DNA of 64,000 bases from assembly GCF_032229225.1 (NCBI RefSeq), contig NZ_CP135076.1, forward strand, positions 2,895,001 to 2,959,000, read 5' to 3'. The notes under the pieces were generated by a model. That model saw only the letters and a program-made list of their open reading frames with translations, searched no databases and was not told the DNA's origin. Position numbers and translations under genes: made by a program. Positions 34,944 to 43,800 of the stretch are shown here, in pieces; the stretch's first letter is position 1; every line of letters starts with the position of its first letter. This DNA is from Stakelama saccharophila (GTDB lineage Bacteria; Pseudomonadota; Alphaproteobacteria; Sphingomonadales; Sphingomonadaceae).

Positions 34944-36923
34944 ATGTCCGGCGATGACGATTTCGAACCCCGATTGGGCCGCCAGCGCGCGCGTGGCGGC
35001 AAGCGCGGTCGGCGCTATCTCCAACGCGTGCTCGCCGCCACCAATCTCGCGCGCGGCGGCAGGCCCGGATTCAGCAAGGCCCGGCGCGGCTATTCGGGCA
35101 GTCGCACCGGGCGCGGCGCGGGCGTCGGGCGATTGTTGGGCAGCCGGGCTGGCAGCTCGGCGCTCACGCGCCGCCGCGTCATCGTCAAGACGCGGATCGT
35201 CCGGCTCGCGGGGAAGGGAGCGAATGCGGCGGCCGCCCATCTGCGCTATCTCGAGCGTGACGGCACCACCCGCGAGGGCGATCGCGGCGCCCTGTACGGA
35301 CGCGATGCGGACGCGGTCGACGCCAAATCCTTTCATGCGCGCGGGCATGGCGATCGTCACCAGTTCCGCTTCATCGTCTCGCCCGAGGACGGCGCCGACT
35401 ATGACGATCTGAAGCCGCTCGTCCGGCGATTGATGGCGCGCGCCGAATCCGACCTCGGGACCAGGCTCGACTGGGTCGCGGTCGATCATTTCAACACCGG
35501 CCACCCGCACAGCCATATTCTCCTGCGCGGAGTCGACGACAAAGGCGCCGATCTCGTCATCGCGCGCGACTATCTGACGCGCGGCTTTCGCGAGCGCGCC
35601 GCCGAGCTGATCGACCTCGATCTCGGACCGCGTACCGATCGCGACATCGCGCGCGCCCTGGCCGTTGAAATCGATCAGGACCGGCTGACCGCGATCGACC
35701 GCCAGCTGATCGCCGAGGCCGGAGAGGACCGGCTCGTCGAGGCGCGAGCGCGCGGCGCGTTCGCGCAGAGTCTGCGCGCGGGGCGATTGGCGAAACTCAA
35801 AAAGCTCGGTCTCGCCGAAGAGGCGGGACGGGGACGCTGGTGGCTCGCCCCCGATCTTGCCGCGACGCTGACCCGGATCGGCGAACGCGACGATATCATC
35901 CGCACCATGCAGCGCGCCTTTACCGCCGCGCGGATCGAGCGCGCAAGCGCGGACCGGTCGATCTACGACCCCGCCCAACCGGACGCGCGAGCACTGACCG
36001 GCAGCGTGCTGATGCGCGGCCTCGCCGACGAATTTGCCGATCGCCATTATCTGATCGTCGATGCGCTCGATGGCCGCAGCCATTATGTCGCGATCGGAAA
36101 GGAAAGCGCCGAAGACATCGGCCCGGGCGCGATCGTCCAGATCGAGCCTCTCACCGGCGGCGCCCGCGAAGTCGATCACACCATCGCCGCAGTCGCCGCC
36201 GCGAATGGCGGGCGCTACGATGTCGAAGCGCATCTCGCCTTCGATCAGCGTGCCAGCGAACCCTTCGCCCTAACCCATGTGCGACGGCTCGAAGCGATGC
36301 GCAAAGCGGGCGTCGATGTCGTTCGTGAGGCCTCGGGCACTTGGCGTATCGGCGCCGACCATCTCGATACCGTCGACCGGTTCGAGACGGCAAGGCTGCG
36401 CGATCGCCCGGTCGCGATCACGATGCTGTCACCGATGGCGGTCGATCGGCTGGTCGACCGCGAGGCCGCGACCTGGCTCGATCATCGCCTCGTGGACGCC
36501 GCGCCGCCGCCTGCCCGCGATACCGGATTTGGGCACGCCGTGCGGGATGCCGAGAACCGCCGCCGGCAATGGCTCGTCGCACAAGGGCTGGGCTCGGGGA
36601 ACGGGACGGATTTCGTTGCCAGAACCGGGTTTATCGAGGCGCTGCGGCGACGCGAACTGCTCACGGTCGCGACGCGCCTTTCATCGGAGTTGAAACGCTC
36701 CTTTGAGGAAGCGGCATCGGGTGAACGCATCGAGGGGCTTTATCGCCGCCGCCTCGATCTGGTCAGCGGGCGGTTCGCGCTCATCGAACGCGCGCATGAT
36801 TTTACCCTCGTGCCGTGGCGGCCGGTGCTCGATCGCCATGTCGGGAAAAGCGTGTCCGGACTGATGCGCGGCGACGGGATCAACTGGACGATCGGTCGCG
36901 GGCGGAGCGGGCCGGCGCGGTGA
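34944..36923 (+). CDS. rlxS: RlxS-type relaxase (MobP/VirD2-like, DUF3363)
   Basis: This 659-residue relaxase would nick oriT and pilot the strand. The N-terminus is basic and low-complexity (about 1-80). The relaxase domain includes LAGKGANAAAAHLRYLERDG and HGDRHQFRFIVSPEDG. The metal-binding histidines are in DHFNTGHPHSH (His187, His189 and His191). The C-terminal DUF3363 region carries a covered domain of unknown role. Start ATG 34944 is chosen because residues before it look non-coding and the family usually starts with this basic tail. It lies downstream of the candidate oriT and ends the processing block. Confidence 0.9.
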   Translation: MSGDDDFEPRLGRQRARGGKRGRRYLQRVLAATNLARGGRPGFSKARRGYSGSRTGRGAGVGRLLGSRAGSSALTRRRVIVKTRIVRLAGKGANAAAAHLRYLERDGTTREGDRGALYGRDADAVDAKSFHARGHGDRHQFRFIVSPEDGADYDDLKPLVRRLMARAESDLGTRLDWVAVDHFNTGHPHSHILLRGVDDKGADLVIARDYLTRGFRERAAELIDLDLGPRTDRDIARALAVEIDQDRLTAIDRQLIAEAGEDRLVEARARGAFAQSLRAGRLAKLKKLGLAEEAGRGRWWLAPDLAATLTRIGERDDIIRTMQRAFTAARIERASADRSIYDPAQPDARALTGSVLMRGLADEFADRHYLIVDALDGRSHYVAIGKESAEDIGPGAIVQIEPLTGGAREVDHTIAAVAAANGGRYDVEAHLAFDQRASEPFALTHVRRLEAMRKAGVDVVREASGTWRIGADHLDTVDRFETARLRDRPVAITMLSPMAVDRLVDREAATWLDHRLVDAAPPPARDTGFGHAVRDAENRRRQWLVAQGLGSGNGTDFVARTGFIEALRRRELLTVATRLSSELKRSFEEAASGERIEGLYRRRLDLVSGRFALIERAHDFTLVPWRPVLDRHVGKSVSGLMRGDGINWTIGRGRSGPAR

Positions 36924-37095
36924 CCAGCTGGCAAGCTTGTCCGCGCCGAGAAGGCTGGCACAATGCGTCACCAACCTGTTCGATCGCGAAGCCATCGCGT
37001 TTACCGCAATTCACGCGACCCGCAGGCAGTTGGGAATCTCCGCTAGATTTTGGGTCCGATTATCGCATGGTTGGGTTCGCTTATGGGATAACAGC

Positions 37096-37626
37096 ATGAC
37101 GATATTTGGCGACAGTCGCATTCGCGCGGTGCGGCACATCGACCTCGATAGCTTGCATCCGCTGATTGAACGTGCCTTTCGAGGCGAGACCTCCCGGGCG
37201 AGTTGGTCGTATGAAGTCGCTCTAGCCGAGGGAGAGCGAATTTCTCGCGCTGCGCTCCTGGCTATTCTCGCTGACCCGCGGCAGTGCTTGCTCGGTGCCT
37301 TTGCCGATGATGCGCCCATTGGCTGCGTGCGGATTGCCTATGAGCCTGAAACCGTATGCGAACTAAGTCTGTTGACGGTCGAACCAGATCGTCAAACGGC
37401 GGGACTCGGCAAACGTCTGATCACAGCGGCCGAGAGGGTCGCGATCGAGCGATTTCGTGCTCAGTGGATGGAGATCGCGGTCATCGTTCAACAACCGCGA
37501 TTGATATCATTCTATCAACGACGCGGCTTTGGCTTCACCGGCCGAACGAAGCCCTATCCGGTTGCGCTCGATCGTCCGCTTCACTTTGCGATCATGCGAA
37601 AGCGACTCCAGGATCGGGCCACCTGA
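37096..37626 (+). CDS. GNAT-family N-acetyltransferase
   Basis: This 176-residue enzyme has the acetyl-CoA-binding motif A (LLTVEPDRQTAGLGKRLITAAE, landmarks LTVEPDRQ and GLGKRL) and a C-terminal FYQRRGF, both usual in GNATs. The start at ATG 37096 follows GGGAT by a few bases; earlier in-frame codons look non-coding. It is the first cargo gene after the relaxase. Substrate unknown; small-molecule detoxification is a guess. Confidence 0.82.
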   Translation: MTIFGDSRIRAVRHIDLDSLHPLIERAFRGETSRASWSYEVALAEGERISRAALLAILADPRQCLLGAFADDAPIGCVRIAYEPETVCELSLLTVEPDRQTAGLGKRLITAAERVAIERFRAQWMEIAVIVQQPRLISFYQRRGFGFTGRTKPYPVALDRPLHFAIMRKRLQDRAT

Positions 37627-37685
37627 TCACGATAGCTTCCGCGTGATAGGGAGGCGGTACCATGTGTTCGGATGATCTATGACGG

Positions 37686-39062
37686 CTACAAAATTGATCC
37701 CAGATCCGACGATATCGTCGGATAGGCGGCGATCATCTTGTTCAAATCACCGACCTTTAGTCCCGTCCGGATCGCCAGACCTAGATAATTGATCAATTCC
37801 GCATATCCCGGTCCCAGCAGATGGGCGCCCAGAATTCGATCGGTTTTGGCGTCGATAACGATGCGCGTGGCGGCGCAGGATTCGCCTACCCGAAAATTGG
37901 AAAACCAGTCGCTCGTGTCGTTGACCGCCATGCGCACATCGTATCCGGCCTCCCGGGCCTCGCTTTCGAGCATCCCGACCCGTGCGAGCTCGGGAATCGT
38001 GAACACGACGCTTGGCACACCGCTATAATCCGCCTTGGCATGATTGCCCTTGAGCATGTTGGACGCGGCGACCTTGCCTTCGGCCACCGCGACCGGCGTC
38101 AACGCGGGTCCCGCCGTACCGGCGGCGTCGCCGGCGGCATAGACAGCGGGATTGGATACGCTCTGGAGGTGCGCGTTCACGCGAATGCCGGCATCGGTGC
38201 GTTCAATATTCGCCGCAGAGAGATTCAGTTGATCGACGGCAGGAACCCTTCCTGCACCATGAACGACGAGGTCGACGGTGAATTCGGCGCATTCGTCGCC
38301 CGACTTCGTGCGGATCAGAAAGCCGTCTGACACGCGTTCGATTGATTGCACCGCCACGTTCAGCCGGATGTCGATACCCAGATCGCGGCTATGCGCCACC
38401 AGTCGATCGACGAGATCGGGGTCGAAGGCGCGCAGTGGTCGCGGGCCGTGATCGGCGATGCAGACGCTGCTCCCCGCCCGAACCGCGATATGAGCAAATT
38501 CGAACGAGATATAGCCGCCGCCGATGAACAGGATGCGCTTGGGAAGCTCATCGAGGTCCATGAACCCGGCATTGTCGATTGCGTGTTCGGACCCCGGCAT
38601 CGACAGCGGTCGTGCTACGGCACCGGTTGCGATCAGGATATGGCGGCCCTGGATCCGTGTCCCGCCCCCGATTTCCACTGTGTTTTCATTCAGGAACCGC
38701 GCGTGACCGTGCAACGTCACAATGCCCTTTTCATCGAAACCGCTCTCGATCCGGCCGGGCATCTTGTCGGTGAAGCTGCGCTTGAACGCGACCAGTTCGC
38801 CCCAGTCGATCCGCAGGTCGTCGTCCTTGACCCCCTTGCCGCGCATCAGCCGCGCATCGTTGATGATCTCCGCACCCCGGCGAAGCAGCTTCTTGGGATC
38901 GCAACCCCGCAGCGCGCAGGTTCCGCCATAAGGGAGTTCGTCGACGACGGCGACCGACCAGCCGGCCGCCGCGCATTTATTCGCCGCACTCACCGCCGCC
39001 ATCCCGACGCCGAGCACGACCAGGTCGAACGATTGCGTCAGGATACCGTATTCCCCTGACAA
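37686..39062 (-). CDS. MerA-like pyridine nucleotide-disulfide oxidoreductase lacking the C-terminal cysteine pair
   Basis: This flavoprotein of about 458 residues has FAD-binding VVLGVGMAAVSAA, redox-active cysteines in GGTCALRGCDPKK, an NAD(P)-binding IGGGYISFEFA and a dimerisation domain. True mercuric reductase has GTCVNVGC and ends with two adjacent cysteines; this protein ends SDLGSIL. It may be a glutathione-reductase-like enzyme serving the mer operon instead. The start is uncertain: TTG 39062 overlaps the small gene upstream, and no strong ribosome binding site decides it. It is the last gene of the leftward mer-type operon. Confidence 0.75.
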   Translation of the reverse strand: MSGEYGILTQSFDLVVLGVGMAAVSAANKCAAAGWSVAVVDELPYGGTCALRGCDPKKLLRRGAEIINDARLMRGKGVKDDDLRIDWGELVAFKRSFTDKMPGRIESGFDEKGIVTLHGHARFLNENTVEIGGGTRIQGRHILIATGAVARPLSMPGSEHAIDNAGFMDLDELPKRILFIGGGYISFEFAHIAVRAGSSVCIADHGPRPLRAFDPDLVDRLVAHSRDLGIDIRLNVAVQSIERVSDGFLIRTKSGDECAEFTVDLVVHGAGRVPAVDQLNLSAANIERTDAGIRVNAHLQSVSNPAVYAAGDAAGTAGPALTPVAVAEGKVAASNMLKGNHAKADYSGVPSVVFTIPELARVGMLESEAREAGYDVRMAVNDTSDWFSNFRVGESCAATRIVIDAKTDRILGAHLLGPGYAELINYLGLAIRTGLKVGDLNKMIAAYPTISSDLGSIL

Positions 39063-39286
39063 CAGGCCGTCGTTCCGGTGGCGCGCGCTTCCTGGATCGG
39101 GGGGCAGGGTACGCTGCCGAACGAACAGAAAACACAACAATCGCCCGCATTGGGGCGTAGCACCGCGCCACAACCTTTGCAGTCGTAGAAAAACTGACAC
39201 GCATTGGTCGGCATCGTCTCGATTTCGGATCGCCCGCACACCGGACACGTCAAGGTTGATTGCAATTCCATAACCATACTCTGCAT
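39038..39286 (-). CDS. GDCCVFCSFG-motif small cysteine protein of mer-type operons
   Basis: This 82-residue protein has two CxxC-type pairs (CPVC, CKGC) and the signature GDCCVFCSFGSVPCPP. Such proteins occur in metal-resistance operons and probably bind metal or pass electrons. Nearby in-frame ATGs (39277, 39271) make the exact start uncertain. It overlaps the flavoprotein gene. The cysteine count (11) is unusually high. Confidence 0.72.
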   Translation of the reverse strand: MQSMVMELQSTLTCPVCGRSEIETMPTNACQFFYDCKGCGAVLRPNAGDCCVFCSFGSVPCPPIQEARATGTTACCQGNTVS

Positions 39287-39309
39287 TTGCGATTCTGGAG
39301 CTGACCGGT

Positions 39310-39633
39310 TCAGTGCTCGCGAACCTTCGCCGGGTAGCCGGCATTGGTCGATGCGGCGGCGATCTTCGCCGGTGTCGCGACCTTCGCATCATAGGTGACT
39401 GTGGCAGTCTTCGCGCCGAAGTCGATCTTGACCGACCTGACGCCTGCGACACGGCCCATCGCGGTCTTCACGGTGATCGGGCATGTCGGGCACGTCATGT
39501 GGCCGATCGCAAATGTCCGGGTCCGCTCGCTTGCCGGTGCGGCGATCGCCGCGCGGCCGGGCGCGACGCCGATGGCAGTGCCGCCGGCAACGGCGGCAAG
39601 TCCTGAAAGGACGATCGACAGGCGGTGCTTCAT
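39310..39633 (-). CDS. merP: MerP-like periplasmic heavy-metal-binding protein
   Basis: This 107-residue protein has a signal peptide (about 1-32) and one HMA domain with HMTCPTC, the Cys pair that binds Hg(II), then TVKTAMGRVAGVRSV. It would hand mercury to MerT. It lies 10 bases after the MerT stop. Length and layout are normal for MerP. Confidence 0.86.
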   Translation of the reverse strand: MKHRLSIVLSGLAAVAGGTAIGVAPGRAAIAAPASERTRTFAIGHMTCPTCPITVKTAMGRVAGVRSVKIDFGAKTATVTYDAKVATPAKIAAASTNAGYPAKVREH

Positions 39634-39643
39634 TTTAGGTCTC

Positions 39644-40039
39644 CTAATAGAACAGAGGTGCCCACCATTGCAGGGTCATGGTGAGCGCGACGATGAGCGT
39701 CGCTACCCACAGCACTGCCTTGGTCAGCAAGTCGGATCGGGGACGGGCGCAATAGCTGTCTTCGTCGCAGTGGGGCTTCGGACGAAAATAGACGTGCCAG
39801 AAGCCGCCGGCGAGAAATGCCAGCGTCATTGCGAGGAAATAGGGCTTGTAAGGTTCGAGCGCGGTAAGATTGGCGATCCATGCACCCGAAATCCCCAGCA
39901 TGACGAGAAGGAGCGGGACGATGCAGCACGACGACGCCAGCACGGCGCCGACGATCCCGCCCGTGGCCAACCACCCGCCGCGCCTGCCGCCCTGACGCGT
40001 GGACGTCGATCCTTCGCTTTCCGGTCGCGTGGCCGCCAT
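39644..40039 (-). CDS. merT: MerT-like mercuric ion transporter
   Basis: This 131-residue inner-membrane protein has three hydrophobic segments: about 25-50 with the SSCCIVP cysteine pair, about 68-86, and about 107-125. The first pair takes Hg(II) from MerP; a second Cys pair region lies in PHCDEDSYC before the last helix. It is the first gene behind the MerR-type promoter at 40075-40105. Confidence 0.87.
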   Translation of the reverse strand: MAATRPESEGSTSTRQGGRRGGWLATGGIVGAVLASSCCIVPLLLVMLGISGAWIANLTALEPYKPYFLAMTLAFLAGGFWHVYFRPKPHCDEDSYCARPRSDLLTKAVLWVATLIVALTMTLQWWAPLFY

Positions 40040-40074
40040 TCGCCCTTAACTCTCGATTCCTGTCCGACCGAACT

Positions 40075-40105
40075 TATGTAGTCCCTGTAGTAGATACAGG
40101 TTCAA
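40075..40105 (-). promoter_or_regulatory. MerR-regulated promoter/operator of the merT operon
   Basis: On the minus strand, -35 TTGAAC (40105-40100) and -10 TACATA (40080-40075) are separated by 19 bases, the overlong spacer that MerR proteins correct by twisting DNA. Inside lies the perfect dyad CTGTA-N5-TACAG (40085-40099 on the plus strand). It sits between merT and the divergent merR. Confidence 0.9.
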
Positions 40106-40118
40106 GAGGTGATTTTCG

Positions 40119-40538
40119 ATGGCATTCGCGGCGACCGACCGTCCGTTAAAACGCGGCGCGCTGGCCAGGCGTTTCGGATGCAACATTGAGACGATCCGAT
40201 ATTATGAGAATATCGCGCTGCTCCCGGCGCCCGAACGGACCCGAAGCGGACACCGGATCTATTCCCCAGCAGATCAAACGCGGTTGGGATTTATCCTGCG
40301 CGCCCGCGAACTTGGCTTCTCGGTGGAAGAGCTTCGCAGTCTGCTCAGCCTCGCGGACTCACACGAATATACCTGCGGAGAGGTGCTCACGCTCACCAGG
40401 GGCCATCTCACGGATATCCGGACGAGAATAAAGGATCTGGCACGCCTCGAACACACGCTCGCCGATATATCAGCCCAGTGCGAAGGCGGCGATGTGCCGC
40501 ACTGCCCTGTGATGGATGCGTTGCTCAAAGACGGATAA
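40119..40538 (+). CDS. merR: MerR-family metal-responsive regulator
   Basis: This 139-residue activator has a winged helix-turn-helix (KRGALARRFGCNIETIRYYE), a long dimerisation helix, and metal-binding Cys86, Cys121 and Cys129. Tn501 MerR uses three cysteines at similar places; here the last two are C-x7-C, one residue closer than in Tn501. Mercury is the likeliest signal given merT and merP, but lead or cadmium cannot be excluded. It is divergent from merT across the operator. Confidence 0.88.
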   Translation: MAFAATDRPLKRGALARRFGCNIETIRYYENIALLPAPERTRSGHRIYSPADQTRLGFILRARELGFSVEELRSLLSLADSHEYTCGEVLTLTRGHLTDIRTRIKDLARLEHTLADISAQCEGGDVPHCPVMDALLKDG

Positions 40539-40843
40539 AATTATCGATGACCTATGCAGAGGGTCGATCGATGCACCAAGAAAAGTGCCCGAAGGTCCGC
40601 TGACCGCAAAACGCGTGTCACGAAGGATTAATTGGTTTCCGATCGTTCCCGATGTCCAGTCAGACACAGGAATATAGATATCCAATCGAAACAAACCTCT
40701 AGCGCTTAAGCCGCGATTGCGGTGACCATTCAGGATGATTATCGATCATATGCAATAATATATAATGCAGCAAGATTATGCTATATAGGCTTGCCACTCA
40801 GGGGGCGGGTTATATATTCAAGCATATGGATTGATAAAAACAT
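40539..40843. promoter_or_regulatory. A/T-rich gap with a promoter for hipBA
   Basis: No gene is supported here. A good sigma-70-like promoter points to hipB: -35 TTGCCA (40791-40796), 16-base spacer, -10 TATATT (40813-40818). The A/T-rich stretch before it has repeated ATATGC/GCATAT half-sites near 40748-40756 and 40824-40828 that could bind HipB for autorepression. The strong drop in GC compared with its surroundings is notable. Confidence 0.55.
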
Positions 40844-41470
40844 ATGTCAGAGCAGCTTAAAACTGAATTGCTGGTTACATTCGGCCATCGGCTGAGGCAC
40901 GCGAGGCGGGAAAAGAGCCTGTCCCAGCGTGCACTTGGCGAACGCGTAGGACTTCCCCAGAGTCACATTTCGAAGATCGAACAGGGCGCGGTGGACCTTC
41001 AATTCTCGAGTCTCGCCGAACTTGCGCGTGCGCTTGATCTCGAACTCACCCTCGTCCCGCGCGCCGCGGTCGCCGCGCTTGAGGGGACGATCCAGGCAGC
41101 GACCGGACGCAACGCCGATCCAAGTGCCAGTCGGGCCAGGACGATCTTGGATGAACAAGCGCAGCTCTTGGCGGACCTCGAAAGCGCCTTTCCTGCGACC
41201 GACAAACTGTCGCGTTATGGACAGGCGATCGACGAGCTTCGGCAGCTGCATTTCGATACCCCGGCACTGAAGGCATTGCAGGAGGCTGTAGAACCCTCGC
41301 GTAAGCTCGCGCGGCTGCTGCATTCAAATGACAGCAGAGCGGACATCATGAAGGCGCTCGATCAGGCGACCGCAAGTCTGCGCGCGTTGCGAAACCACCG
41401 CGTTCACGCGCCTGTTCTCCCGTCGCCGCGCCAGCGTCCCGCCCACAGGCTGGAGGAGGACGATGACTGA
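40844..41470 (+). CDS. hipB: HipB-like antitoxin/repressor (XRE helix-turn-helix)
   Basis: This 208-residue protein begins with an XRE helix-turn-helix (LRHARREKSLSQRALGERVGLPQSHISKIEQG, given as landmarks). The rest is helical and longer than E. coli HipB (88 residues), as seen in other alphaproteobacterial versions. It would neutralise HipA and repress its own promoter. Its stop overlaps the hipA start by 8 bases (41463-41470). Confidence 0.85.
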   Translation: MSEQLKTELLVTFGHRLRHARREKSLSQRALGERVGLPQSHISKIEQGAVDLQFSSLAELARALDLELTLVPRAAVAALEGTIQAATGRNADPSASRARTILDEQAQLLADLESAFPATDKLSRYGQAIDELRQLHFDTPALKALQEAVEPSRKLARLLHSNDSRADIMKALDQATASLRALRNHRVHAPVLPSPRQRPAHRLEEDDD

Positions 41471-42680
41471 CGCCCGTGCCCTCGACATCTTCCTTTACGA
41501 TCGCAGGATCGGAACGATCACGCTGCTCGACGGTGATCACAGTATCTTCACGTTCGACGAAGGCTATGTCGCGGACGAGGCGCGCGAAACGCTAAGCCTC
41601 TCCGTTCGAGACGAATATGGCGCGCTGATCACCGATACCCGTGCCTATCGGACGCGCGTCGCGCCGTTCTTTTCCAACCTGCTGCCCGAAGGTACGTTGC
41701 GCGACTATCTCGCTAAGCGGGCTGGCGTGAAGGCAAGCCGCGAATTCCAGTTGCTCGCCGAGCTCGGCACCGATCTTCCCGGCGCCATTCGCGCAGTGCC
41801 CGTCCAGCAGACCACAGCAGCCGGCGGAGGCGAATTCGCTGACAACGAAAGCCATGTCGCCGCGCCGCCCATATTTCGCTTCTCGCTGGCGGGGGTGCAG
41901 CTCAAATTCTCGGCATTGAAAAATCGCGGCAAGAATGGTGGCCTGACGATTCCGGCGCATGGCAATGGCGGTGACTGGATCGTCAAACTACCCTCCACGC
42001 GCTTTTCCGACGTTCCCGAGAATGAGTTCGCGTCGATGAGCCTGGCCCGGCACGTCGGCATCGAGGTGCCGGATATCGATCTCGTACCCGTCGCAAAAAT
42101 CGAGGGGCTGCCCGAAGGGATCGGCGAGTTCGGCGACAATGCCTATGCCATCCGGCGCTTCGACCGGACCCCGCACGGTCCCGTCCATATCGAGGATTTC
42201 GCGCAGGTCTTTGGCGTCTACCCCGACGATAAATATGAAAATGCCAGCTACCGAAATATCCTGTCGGTGCTGGCGATCGAGACCGACGAAGCGAGCATCG
42301 AGCAGTTCGTGCGCCGTCTCACATTTAGCGTGCTCATCGGCAATGGCGACATGCATCTGAAGAATTGGTCGCTGGTATATCCCGACCGGCGAGCGCCGAT
42401 CCTGTCGCCGGCTTATGACCTCTTATCGACCGTTCCCTATCTGGGCGACGAGGAAGCGGCGCTCAAGTTTCGCCGGTCCAAGGCGTGGGGATCCTACACC
42501 TATGACGAACTCGGCGCGATGGCCGACAAGGCGCGTCTCGCCACTCGCCCCGTCATCCGGGCCGCAAAAGACACGGTCGAACGGTTCGACGCGGCGTGGG
42601 CGTCGGAAAGGGACCATCTGCCACTATCGAGCAAGGTCATAGCAGCGATCGACCGCCATCGCGGACACCTCGTGATATGA
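41463..42680 (+). CDS. hipA: HipA-family serine/threonine kinase toxin
   Basis: This 405-residue kinase has the HipA N-terminal subdomain (about 1-110), a Gly-rich FSLAGVQLKFSAL segment that contacts ATP, and the catalytic GNGDMHLKN near residues 292-300, followed by SPAYDLLST with the metal-binding Asp. E. coli HipA phosphorylates glutamyl-tRNA synthetase and causes persistence. All catalytic landmarks are present, so it should be active. It is coupled to hipB. Confidence 0.9.
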   Translation: MTDARALDIFLYDRRIGTITLLDGDHSIFTFDEGYVADEARETLSLSVRDEYGALITDTRAYRTRVAPFFSNLLPEGTLRDYLAKRAGVKASREFQLLAELGTDLPGAIRAVPVQQTTAAGGGEFADNESHVAAPPIFRFSLAGVQLKFSALKNRGKNGGLTIPAHGNGGDWIVKLPSTRFSDVPENEFASMSLARHVGIEVPDIDLVPVAKIEGLPEGIGEFGDNAYAIRRFDRTPHGPVHIEDFAQVFGVYPDDKYENASYRNILSVLAIETDEASIEQFVRRLTFSVLIGNGDMHLKNWSLVYPDRRAPILSPAYDLLSTVPYLGDEEAALKFRRSKAWGSYTYDELGAMADKARLATRPVIRAAKDTVERFDAAWASERDHLPLSSKVIAAIDRHRGHLVI

Positions 42681-42725
42681 ATGACTCATCCGCTTTCCTT
42701 GTAGAAATCGCCGTCGCGCGCGAAG

Positions 42726-43655
42726 ATGTCCGCGATGCGCACTAATCTCGACCATTTGCCGCCGACACAGCAAGGCGAGCTGGAACGCGTCACGCGGCAT
42801 TTGATGGCCGAGTTCGCGACCGCGATCGCGCGCGCGACCCAGCCCTGGAAAAAGAACGGGAAGATTCTCAAGATCATCCTGTTCGGCAGCTATGCGCGCA
42901 GCGACTGGGTTGACGATCCGGACAGGGGCTATCAGTCGGACTTCGATCTGCTCGTGATCGTCAGCCATCCCGATCTGACCGACATCGCGGACTATTGGTA
43001 TATCGCCGAGGATCTGATCCAGCGCGATTCCGCAATCGACCGTCCGGTCAATATCATCGTCCATACCCTCAACGAAGTGAACCAGGCGCTCAGTCGCGGC
43101 GAATATTTCTGGATCGATATCGCGCGCGACGGCATCGTGCTTTACGAGCTGCCCGGCAGCACGCTCGCGACACCCAAACCACTTACGCCTGCAGATGCAT
43201 ACGAAATGGGCGGAGCATATCTGTCGAAACAACTGCCAGCGGTTAATCGATGGCTGAAGCTAGCCCAAGTTTCGATGGAGGAAGGTGCCTCAGACACAGA
43301 ATGGACCCGCAACGCCGCCTTCAATCTGCATCAAGCGACTGAAACCGCGTACGCCTGCTTCCTGCTCGTCCGCACGCTCTATTTCCCCCGGTCGCACAAT
43401 ATCAAGTTCCTGCGGTCGCTGGCCGAAGATAGCGAACCCCGGCTCGTCGCTGCCTGGCCCCGTGCGACCCGTCTCGAGCGGCGCCGGTTCGAACTGCTCA
43501 AGCGCGCTTATGTCGAAGCGCGTTATTCGGCGAATTTCACCATCGGCACCGAGGACCTCGAAATGTTGACGCGCTCGGTCCGCGATTTGCGCAATTTAGT
43601 CGCTGGCGTCTCACAGCAACGAATAGACGAACTTCGAACCGCCGCGGGCCTCTAA
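42726..43655 (+). CDS. Nucleotidyltransferase-HEPN fusion protein
   Basis: This 309-residue protein joins an N-terminal Pol-beta-like nucleotidyltransferase (GSYARSDW and SDFDLLV near residues 57-80) to a C-terminal HEPN domain (about 165-290; NLHQATETAYACFLL). Two-gene MNT-HEPN systems are toxin-antitoxins in which the MNT part adds AMP to the HEPN RNase. In one-chain forms the control may be internal. It lies between hipA and traG, at the end of the cargo segment. Its role is inferred from domains. Confidence 0.82.
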   Translation: MSAMRTNLDHLPPTQQGELERVTRHLMAEFATAIARATQPWKKNGKILKIILFGSYARSDWVDDPDRGYQSDFDLLVIVSHPDLTDIADYWYIAEDLIQRDSAIDRPVNIIVHTLNEVNQALSRGEYFWIDIARDGIVLYELPGSTLATPKPLTPADAYEMGGAYLSKQLPAVNRWLKLAQVSMEEGASDTEWTRNAAFNLHQATETAYACFLLVRTLYFPRSHNIKFLRSLAEDSEPRLVAAWPRATRLERRRFELLKRAYVEARYSANFTIGTEDLEMLTRSVRDLRNLVAGVSQQRIDELRTAAGL

Positions 43656-43800
43656 CGCCTCTGACGGTGGCCGTTCCAATCAGCGCAACGAGCCATAGCG
43701 AGCTCTTCAAGGCCATTCGGCACCGTTCCGTTTCCATCGTCTCTGATCGAGTCTGAGGCCATCCGGTTCGACCGTCGTCGTTCCGTATGGGAGCTTCGAC

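Noticed and set aside
37686..39452. A 588-codon version of the flavoprotein, or calling it true MerA
   Set aside because: The extra N-terminal part lies antisense or out of frame over merP and the GDCC gene and looks non-coding. The active-site sequence and the missing C-terminal cysteines argue against MerA.
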